This document shows, in pieces, positions 1 to 5,317 of a DNA stretch of 7,148 bases. A program made the position numbers and the translations under genes. The stretch lies in assembly GCA_900544255.1 (NCBI GenBank), contig UQUM01000067.1:1-7148 (forward strand), read 5' to 3'. The notes beneath the pieces are model-generated. The model saw only the letters and a list, made by a program, of their open reading frames with translations, was not told the origin of the DNA and did not search any database. Each line of letters opens with the position of its first letter. Position 1 is the first letter of the stretch. The DNA is from an uncultured Sutterella sp. (GTDB lineage Bacteria; Pseudomonadota; Gammaproteobacteria; Burkholderiales; Burkholderiaceae_F).

Positions 1-34
1 TCACCGTGGGGGTACTTCTAGCAAATGACTACTT

Positions 35-1250
35 TTATGCGACCGAAATGTAAACGCTGATCGCGTCCTCTAACAGCAGCATGCTGGCATAGTTCTTTCC
101 CAAATCGAAAACCTGTTCGATTTCCTGTCTCGTGTAGTAGATCTCCAACACCTTGCTTGGCGCAATGCTCCGTTTGGAGACCAACATGAAAATGCCGGCC
201 TTTTCGATCTTGCTTTCGTAGCTTTCGGTACTCAGCGAGCCCTCTGCAACCTTCTCAATCAGAGACAGTTGTTCAAGCGCCGATCGTTGCAGATCAATGC
301 AAAGATATGCGTAGGCTGAGTGTCCCGGTTCAATGACCTTTCCGTTCTTGCCGATCTTCTCATTGAGTTGGCATGAGACCTTCTTAATTCTGACCAGACG
401 GTTGTTTTGCTTGACCAATACACCATTTTCCTTGGTGTCCGCCAGATGCTCCTTCACAATGGATTTGAACAGGCGGCGGTTGGGCTGAAGCCTGGCCAGG
501 AAGGAGACCTGTTTCTCATAAAACGTATTGACGTTTTCTTCAGACAGGTAGCCGGCATCGGTAATGGCAAAGTTGGTGTCCACCCCCATCTGCTTGAGTT
601 CCAGAATGGTTCTCTTGAGGGTGTTGATGTCAATGATATTGCCTGGAACACAGCGCACGTAGATTGGCAAGCCGGTTGTTTGCTGAACCACGTAAATTAG
701 CCGAACCTCATTGTTGATGTCGCCGTTGTGGTTGCTGATCGCCGTCAAGCTGAAGTGGATGCTGTTGGGCAGGCCGGTACTGTCGATCAAGATGTGCCTG
801 AGGAAAAAGCCGGTGCGCAATGCTTCGCTCCAGCCACTGACCGGCATAACAGTTGCTCAGGGTGCTGACCAAATAGAAGCACACCATGGCCTTGAGAGCA
901 TCCAGTCGATCTTTGTATGCAGATTTCAGAACAGGATACAAGCCAAGCTTGTCCATGAATCGATCCAGCAGATAAACGTCCCCGAAGACAAAAGAGACCA
1001 ACTGAGCCGGGACCTTCAATCTGGATTTGCGCTTTGGCATTTCAACGTCAGGCGGAGCGGGAAGATAGCTTCCCGTTTCCGGATCGTACTGGAACAATCC
1101 ACGTGAGCGGCTGTAAAAGACAAGCCGCTCCTTATCAACAACTCGCCCCAAGGATTCGCCGTAGGTTTTGACAACTTTTTGCCCGACGCGGGTAACTGTG
1201 CAGAGCGTGCCGTAAGTGTGACCACCCTGAGTCTGAAAACTGATCGTCAT
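35..1250 (-). pseudogene. Degenerate IS4-superfamily (IS1634-like) DDE transposase
   Basis: This is a cut-and-paste transposase remnant read right to left. The N-terminal part starts at ATG 1250-1248 (MTISFQTQGGHTYGT) and stays convincing for about 150 codons to around 795. The rest lies in another frame, from about 793 down to the stop at 37-35. In the second frame the DDE core is clear: first Asp in ILIDSTGLPN (codon 784-782), second Asp in ITDAGY (559-557), and YYTRQEIEQVFDLGK, which fits the IS4 signature Y-(2)-R-(3)-E-(6)-K exactly, with Glu at 118-116. Relatives, as I remember them, carry roughly 60 residues between the LFPxA segment and ILIDSTG, and these are missing here, so the frame change looks like an internal deletion rather than a single-base slip. 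The protein also ends only about 22 residues after the catalytic Glu, whereas family members usually continue much further. It is very probably inactive. Assignment to the IS1634 group rather than another IS4 group is tentative. Confidence 0.85.
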
Positions 1251-1279
1251 AGTGACTGCCTGACGTATGCATATGCTGC

Positions 1280-1310
1280 ATTATACAATATACTATACAT
1301 ACACGGGCAA
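1280..1310 (-). promoter_or_regulatory. Predicted transposase promoter
   Basis: On the minus strand a perfect TATAAT (positions 1285-1280) lies about 30 bases before the transposase ATG at 1250. A TTGCCC (1310-1305) precedes it with a 19-base spacer, longer than the ideal 17. The surroundings are very AT-rich with several TATA-like words, so the exact hexamers are uncertain. This would be the remnant promoter of the insertion sequence. Confidence 0.35.
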
Positions 1311-1313
1311 TTT

Positions 1314-1357
1314 TTAACCCCTTGCTGCTCTGAAAATCCTGCGATACAAGGGGTTAA
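1314..1357. repeat. 11-bp perfect inverted repeat (stem-loop) beside the IS
   Basis: TTAACCCCTTG (1314-1324) and CAAGGGGTTAA (1347-1357) are exact reverse complements separated by 22 bases. Neither strand has a run of T after the second arm, so it is not a standard intrinsic terminator. It lies upstream of the transposase start, where some insertion sequences carry hairpins that block read-through transcription. It could also be part of the IS terminus. Both roles are inference. Confidence 0.55.
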
Positions 1358-1375
1358 GAGGCGACGGACGAATCG

Positions 1376-1394
1376 GTTATGGACGTTTCATAAC
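1376..1394. promoter_or_regulatory. Candidate LysR-type dyad GTTATG-N7-CATAAC
   Basis: GTTATG (1376-1381) and CATAAC (1389-1394) form a perfect 6-bp dyad around a 7-base centre. A short dyad around about 7 bases is a common shape for LysR-family binding sites, although the classical T-N11-A is not exactly present. It is about 215 bases before the lysR start, so an autoregulatory role is possible but not shown. Confidence 0.25.
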
Positions 1395-1472
1395 TTATCC
1401 CCGCGAAGTCACGTTGAATTTTTTCCAGTAAAACAGAGGAGGCGAATCGATTCTCATCAGAAAATCTCATTG

Positions 1473-1490
1473 TTCGTTGTGCACAACGAA
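1473..1490. promoter_or_regulatory. 18-bp perfect palindrome, candidate operator
   Basis: TTCGTTGTGCACAACGAA is its own reverse complement over all 18 bases, and symmetry stops at both edges. It lies about 120 bases upstream of the lysR ATG. Even-length symmetry with a GTGCAC core suits a dimeric helix-turn-helix repressor or regulator. Its left part is shared with a motif ahead of the porin gene (2645-2658), which argues for a common regulator, possibly the adjacent LysR protein. Confidence 0.45.
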
Positions 1491-1610
1491 TGACGAGGTC
1501 GCAGAAACGGATACCATTCAGGCATTCGGTTGGCTTTGACTTGGCTTGAGTGATGCAGGAGTGCCTGTGAGCACTGCCGAGCGAAGCATCATGACAAGGG
1601 GCAGGATATT

Positions 1611-2627
1611 ATGGAACAAAGCGACGATCTCAGAAGATGGCGGCTCTTTGCAACGGTTGCAAAGACGGGAAGCATTTCTTCCGCATGCACCATTTTTCAG
1701 ACCGATGCGGCAAATCTTAGCCGACAGTTGGCGCAGTTTGAGAAGTCGCTTGGAGTGGGGCCCTTGCTTGATCGTTCCGTGCGGCCTCTGGTACTCACGG
1801 AAAATGGAAAGGCGGCCTTCGAGTGCGCCTTGAAAATGCTTCAGCTGCGCGACGAACTGACGCAGAATCTCAAATGTGATCCGAATGCCCTGTCAGGAGT
1901 CGTGCGCGTGGGGCTGCCTCCGATGGTGCTTCGAGATCTGCTGACACCTTTTTTGGTGTCATTTTCTGAAGCCTATCCCGACATCGATCTGCGCGTGGAC
2001 GAATATACGGGAGGCCTGCCGATAAATTTCGAAAACTGGCGGGGCGATCTTTTTGATCTCGTCGTGTCCTACGGTCCGAGTCCGTCGAATCACAATGCCG
2101 TTCAGATTCGCTATGGCCAGGGTTTGTTCCTCTCTTGCGCGTCGCCGTCTTATCTTCGCCGCTTCGGGATCCCGAAGACGCCGGAGGATCTCGCGGATCA
2201 TGTCGGAATCGTGGTGGCGAACGGCTTGAGACAGGCAGCACCTGCGCTTGTGAAGGACGGGCGGTCGGTTCCCATTCACTTCAAGCGTCTCATTCACTTC
2301 AACTCAGCGTCCGCAGCAAAGACTGCCGCTTTGCTCGGATCGGGGATTCACGTCACTCTGCCTTCGCTTCATTGCTACCGCGAGGTCAGGGACGGCACGC
2401 TCGTGCCGCTCTTGAGGGGTTGGGAGCAACCGAGTCTTCCTCTCTATATGTATTCGCGACCGGAATGCGTGAAACTTGCGCGTGTACGGCTTTTTGTTCG
2501 CCGTTTCAGGGAGGTGATGTTTGACTTCCATCATCAGTGTGCCGAAGTGCTTGATCCTTGGGTGACGGATGCATCCAAGGACATTCTACGTCCGGTTCCA
2601 TTGAACGCTGACGAAGCCATGTTGTAA
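1611..2627 (+). CDS. LysR-type transcriptional regulator
   Basis: A 338-residue LysR-family regulator. The N-terminal winged helix-turn-helix covers about residues 8-67, with the recognisable run SISSACTIFQTDAANLSRQL followed by QFEKSLG and LTENGKA. The effector-binding domain begins near residue 96 (SGVVRVGLPPMV) and runs to about residue 305. The family is usually about 300 residues; the extra length is a C-terminal tail of roughly 30 residues (ending LNADEAML) of no known role. The ATG at 1611 is chosen because AGG-rich sequence precedes it (1596-1605) and the DNA-binding domain starts right after it. The gene runs in the same direction as the porin, transporter and lyase genes and ends 106 bases before the porin, so it is a plausible local regulator with an organic acid or succinyl compound as effector. 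The target and effector are inference; the family assignment is secure. Confidence 0.92.
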   Translation: MEQSDDLRRWRLFATVAKTGSISSACTIFQTDAANLSRQLAQFEKSLGVGPLLDRSVRPLVLTENGKAAFECALKMLQLRDELTQNLKCDPNALSGVVRVGLPPMVLRDLLTPFLVSFSEAYPDIDLRVDEYTGGLPINFENWRGDLFDLVVSYGPSPSNHNAVQIRYGQGLFLSCASPSYLRRFGIPKTPEDLADHVGIVVANGLRQAAPALVKDGRSVPIHFKRLIHFNSASAAKTAALLGSGIHVTLPSLHCYREVRDGTLVPLLRGWEQPSLPLYMYSRPECVKLARVRLFVRRFREVMFDFHHQCAEVLDPWVTDASKDILRPVPLNADEAML

Positions 2628-2644
2628 AAAAACGACAAGATCGT

Positions 2645-2658
2645 ATTGTTCGTTCTGC
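2645..2658 (+). promoter_or_regulatory. Candidate activator site upstream of porin promoter
   Basis: ATTGTTCGTTCTGC here matches ATTGTTCGTTGTGC at 1469-1482 in 13 of 14 positions. The second copy is embedded in the palindrome before lysR. This copy sits directly upstream of the predicted -35 hexamer (2661-2666), a usual place for a LysR-type activator to contact RNA polymerase. Only one half of the palindrome is kept here. Confidence 0.4.
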
Positions 2659-2660
2659 TA

Positions 2661-2689
2661 TTTTCATCAAGTTCTTCCGCCGACATAAT
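2661..2689 (+). promoter_or_regulatory. Predicted sigma-70-type promoter of the porin gene
   Basis: TTTTCA (2661-2666) and CATAAT (2684-2689) are spaced by exactly 17 bases and match the consensus hexamers in 4 and 5 positions. Transcription would begin near 2696. The weak -35 box fits activator dependence. Confidence 0.45.
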
Positions 2690-2695
2690 GGCTGA

Positions 2696-2716
2696 GCCTC
2701 AGTAATTATCTGAGGC
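2696..2716 (+). promoter_or_regulatory. 5' untranslated-region hairpin of the porin mRNA
   Basis: GCCTCAG (2696-2702) and CTGAGGC (2710-2716) are perfect complements around the 7-base loop TAATTAT. The first arm begins where the predicted transcript starts, and the second arm ends four bases before the AAGGAG ribosome-binding site at 2721-2726. A further CTGAG at 2692-2696 could compete for the same arm. Likely roles are mRNA stabilisation or translation control, as for the hairpins on some outer-membrane protein messages. Read as DNA, it could also be a 7-7-7 operator. Confidence 0.5.
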
Positions 2717-2733
2717 GGAAAAGGAGAATCTTT

Positions 2734-3849
2734 ATGAAAAAGGCATTGATGGCTGCGGCGCTTTTCGCTGCGGTGACCTCGGCATCAGCAGCGACCGTTT
2801 CTGTCTACGGCGTCATGGACATGGGCGTTTCGGTTTCCAAGAAGAGCGGCGCTACGGGCGACAATCGCTGGAACCTGCAGATGAAGTCCGGCATGCGCAA
2901 CTCTTCTCGCTTCGGTCTGAAGGGGGTTGAGGACCTTGGCAACAACTACAAAGTTGGTTTTATTCTTGAAAGCCAGTTCCAGGGCGACTCGGGTGCGCTT
3001 CAGACGTCAGGCATTCTTTGGGAGCGCGAGTCGTCGCTTTGGGGCTCGGGCGATTTCGGCAAGGTGACCGCCGGCCGAGTCGGCTATCTCAAGGGCGTGG
3101 TGGGCTCGACGGCCCTTTTGAATTCCTACCGAGTGAATCCCTTCGGTTCGCAGATGAGCAATTTCGTGACCGGCTTCAAGGCGTACACGACCGGTACGTC
3201 CTGGTACTGCAACAACGGCATCGTCTATGAAACGCCGAACATGGCCGGGCTGAAGGGATACCTTCAGTATTCGAACGGCGTGTCGAGCGAAGGTGAAAAA
3301 TACCACGACAAGGATCGCTATGCGGCTGCGGCCGTGCGCTATATCAGTGGTCCGCTGCTTTTGCAGATGATTGCTGATACGACGATGCGCGGTCATCAGG
3401 AGGCTCAGTTCAGTGGCGACAAGTATCGCGATGCCATGTCTCTTGGCGTTCAGGCGGCATATGACTTTCAGTTTGTGAAGGTCTTCGGCATGGTCGAAGG
3501 CTTCAAGGACAGCGCCCTGAATACGATAGGCCAGCATCTCAGCGGCGACGGTCAGCTCTATGATGGCGCGGGTGCAACGCTTGTAGCACAGTGGCCGGTC
3601 GGCAACGGCAAGATGAAGGTGGGCGGCGGCTTCCTCAAGGCTTCTACGGTTGACGGAACGCCTGCGGACAAAGACTATGACGTGACTCGTTTCGGCGTGA
3701 GCGTGGGCTATGACTACGTGGTTTCAAAGCGCACTCAGCTTTATGCGAACTACGGTTTCGCGCAGCAGAATCAGGAGAAGACCTCCGATGATACGGTGAA
3801 GCGCAACCGCGGCATGGAATTCACGGCCGGCATGGTTCACTACTTCTGA
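2734..3849 (+). CDS. Outer-membrane general porin (Burkholderiales Gram-negative porin type)
   Basis: A 371-residue trimeric-type beta-barrel porin expected to let small hydrophilic, often anionic, solutes cross the outer membrane. Residues 1-19 (MKKALMAAALFAAVTSASA) form a Sec signal peptide with an AxA cleavage site. The mature protein starts ATVSVYGVMDMGVSV, the usual first beta strand of this family. Family features follow: SRFGLKGVEDLGNNYKVGFILESQF (about residues 58-82), WERESSLWGSGDFGKVTAGR (about 97-116, the turn and strand leading into the constriction loop), and a C-terminal strand ending in Phe (GMVHYF), the signal for outer-membrane assembly. Length is normal. The start is fixed by AAGGAG at 2721-2726, eight bases before the ATG, and by the signal peptide. 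It stands between lysR and the dicarboxylate carrier gene, suggesting it serves uptake of that transporter's substrate, though porins of this type are usually not very selective. Confidence 0.95.
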   Translation: MKKALMAAALFAAVTSASAATVSVYGVMDMGVSVSKKSGATGDNRWNLQMKSGMRNSSRFGLKGVEDLGNNYKVGFILESQFQGDSGALQTSGILWERESSLWGSGDFGKVTAGRVGYLKGVVGSTALLNSYRVNPFGSQMSNFVTGFKAYTTGTSWYCNNGIVYETPNMAGLKGYLQYSNGVSSEGEKYHDKDRYAAAAVRYISGPLLLQMIADTTMRGHQEAQFSGDKYRDAMSLGVQAAYDFQFVKVFGMVEGFKDSALNTIGQHLSGDGQLYDGAGATLVAQWPVGNGKMKVGGGFLKASTVDGTPADKDYDVTRFGVSVGYDYVVSKRTQLYANYGFAQQNQEKTSDDTVKRNRGMEFTAGMVHYF

Positions 3850-3870
3850 TCTTCTTATCGCTTCGGCTGA

Positions 3871-3896
3871 CCACCGGAGACGACAAGTCCCGGTGG
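3871..3896 (+). promoter_or_regulatory. Stem-loop between porin and transporter genes
   Basis: CCACCGG (3871-3877) pairs perfectly with CCGGTGG (3890-3896) across a 12-base loop, with no T-run after it. It fills much of the 60-base gap between the porin stop and the transporter ATG at 3910. The second arm contains the only purine-rich stretch that could act as ribosome-binding site for the transporter. It may protect the upstream message, attenuate transcription, or lower transporter translation relative to the porin. Confidence 0.4.
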
Positions 3897-3909
3897 CGGC
3901 CATTTCGCA

Positions 3910-5307
3910 ATGGATGCCGCTATGCAGACACTTCTTCCTTATCTGGCAATCCTCGTCGTGATTCTCACGGGGTGGGGCATTGCCAAAAAGCTTCAGGTTA
4001 CGACGCTTCTACTTTTCGCCGGGCTTGCTCTGAATCTGCTGGCCATTCTGGCCGGCGTTGACAACATTCTTCCGCGCGGCGCAAAGACCACGGGTTGGAT
4101 CGGCTTCGATCTTTTTGAACTCTTGCGTGCGCTCTCTCGCTCGCAGATCGCCTCCACCGGCTTCATCATTCTGGTGGCGGGCGGCTTTGCCACCTACATG
4201 GACAAGATCGGTGCTACGAACAAGCTTGTTGCTCTCTGCACGAAGCCCTTGTCCAGGCTTTCCGCACCGTATGTGATTCTCGGTGCGGTGTTCCTTCTGG
4301 GACATTTCCTTGGCTTGGTGGTGACGTCCGCTGCTGGTCTGGGCACGCTGCTTGCGGTTTCCGTTTTTCCGCTCCTTTTGGGCGTGGGCGTAAGTGCCGT
4401 CGCAGCGTCGGCGGCAATCGCATCGGCGCTCGTCTTTTCCTATGCTCCGTCGAGTGCCATTGCCGTGCTGGCAGCCAAGACGGCAGGCGCCGAGCCGATG
4501 ACTTATCTCATGCAGTACCAGATTCCTGTGGCTATCCCGGCTGTTCTGACGGTGCTTGTTCTGCATATTCTTGTTCAAAGGTATTTGGACAAGAAGGACA
4601 TGGCTGAAGGCAAGATCGAGGCTTTTGATATGGCTGAAATCGAAGCCAAGAAGACGGCTTCCTCCGATACGCCCTGGTTCTATGCTCTGCTTCCGCTCGT
4701 GCCGCTGGTTCTGCTTTTCGTTTTCAACAAGATGGTTTACAAGACCATCGTTCTTGATGTCGGCACTGCCATGTTCATCGGTTGGGTCTTCGCAATCCTG
4801 GTTGATCTGGCAACGCGCCGCGATCTTGCCAAGGTGTTTGCCGACGGTCATGCGATGTTCAAGGGCATGGGCAGCATGCTGACGAACGTCGTCGGCCTGA
4901 TCTTTGTGGCTGCTCTGTTTGCCGACGGTCTCAAGAACACGGGGCTCGTTGCGCTTCTCATTGAAGGAGCGAAGTCTCTGGGCTTGGGCATGTCTGGCAC
5001 GGGCTTGGTTGTGTCCGCCGTGATTGCCCTGGTGACGCTTCTGACGGGTTCCGGTGTTGCGTCCTTTACCGGGCTGGTTCCGATTGCGCCGTCCGTGGCC
5101 GCCGGTCTTGGCGGCGATCCGGTCGACCTCGCCATGATGATGCAGCTCGCAAGCGAAATGATGCGTCCCGTGTCGCCTGTAGCGGGCATCGTGATCATCA
5201 TGGCGGGTTTTGCCAAGACAAGTCCTCTGGCGATTGTTCGCCGTACCTGGATTCCCTGCACGGGCGGCTTGATCGTCTCCCTTGCTGCAACGATTTTGAT
5301 GATGTAA
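3910..5307 (+). CDS. dcuC: DcuC-family anaerobic C4-dicarboxylate transporter
   Basis: A 465-residue inner-membrane carrier that resembles E. coli DcuC along its length (461 residues there from memory). DcuC-type carriers export succinate or exchange it for fumarate and related C4-dicarboxylates during anaerobic growth. Hydrophobic segments include residues 8-25, 30-49, 80-97, 120-138, 143-170, 204-222, 258-272, 284-300, 324-338, 362-379 and 421-434. Shared landmarks are ASTGFIILVAGGFATYM (81-97), QRYLDKKD (223-230) before a cytoplasmic stretch, WFYALLPLVPLV (256-267), LTGSGVASF (378-386) and RPVSPVAG (419-426). ATG 3910 is the most upstream start in frame (a TGA lies at 3868-3870), but it has no good ribosome-binding site; ATG 3922 is an alternative. 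The stop overlaps the Shine-Dalgarno of the lyase gene, so the two are probably translated from one message. Substrate is inferred: it might carry a succinyl adduct that the lyase then cleaves. Confidence 0.9.
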   Translation: MDAAMQTLLPYLAILVVILTGWGIAKKLQVTTLLLFAGLALNLLAILAGVDNILPRGAKTTGWIGFDLFELLRALSRSQIASTGFIILVAGGFATYMDKIGATNKLVALCTKPLSRLSAPYVILGAVFLLGHFLGLVVTSAAGLGTLLAVSVFPLLLGVGVSAVAASAAIASALVFSYAPSSAIAVLAAKTAGAEPMTYLMQYQIPVAIPAVLTVLVLHILVQRYLDKKDMAEGKIEAFDMAEIEAKKTASSDTPWFYALLPLVPLVLLFVFNKMVYKTIVLDVGTAMFIGWVFAILVDLATRRDLAKVFADGHAMFKGMGSMLTNVVGLIFVAALFADGLKNTGLVALLIEGAKSLGLGMSGTGLVVSAVIALVTLLTGSGVASFTGLVPIAPSVAAGLGGDPVDLAMMMQLASEMMRPVSPVAGIVIIMAGFAKTSPLAIVRRTWIPCTGGLIVSLAATILMM

Positions 5308-5311
5308 GGAG
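5306..5311 (+). promoter_or_regulatory. Ribosome-binding site overlapping the dcuC stop codon
   Basis: AAGGAG shares two bases with the TAA that ends dcuC (5305-5307). Its spacing favours ATG 5318 over GTG 5315 as lyase start. The overlap suggests translational coupling of transporter and lyase. Confidence 0.7.
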
Positions 5312-5317
5312 TTTGTG

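Larger units (their letters stand above)
1251..1610. other. Gene-free interval between IS remnant and lysR
   Basis: This 360-base stretch contains no credible gene; the plus-strand open frames here are short and resemble nothing I know. It holds an AT-rich promoter-like segment (1280-1310), an 11-bp inverted repeat (1314-1357), a GTTATG-N7-CATAAC dyad (1376-1394), an 18-bp palindrome (1473-1490) and a small AGTGC/GCACT hairpin at 1560-1575 shortly before lysR. The boundary of the insertion sequence must lie somewhere in its left half, but I cannot place it, because the opposite IS end is not in the window. Confidence 0.7.

Noticed and set aside
1..34. Search for the opposite IS end at the left edge of the window
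   Set aside because: No copy or complement of TTAACCCCTTG is seen; the GGGGGTAC there is too short a resemblance to call a terminal repeat.
1314..1357. Inverted repeat as an intrinsic terminator
   Set aside because: Neither strand has a T-run after the second arm; on the minus strand the following bases are AAAAATT.
1357..1452. Imperfect direct repeat GAGGCG...CGAATCG near 1357-1377 and 1439-1449
   Set aside because: The copies differ by a several-base insertion and the shared words are short; chance similarity is likely.
1179..1493. Plus-strand open frame of 104 codons across the IS edge
   Set aside because: It begins antisense to the transposase N-terminus, runs through the inverted repeats, and resembles nothing known.
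1546..1833. Plus-strand open frame of 95 codons overlapping the lysR start
   Set aside because: It is in a different frame from the LysR DNA-binding domain, which is unambiguous; no independent support.
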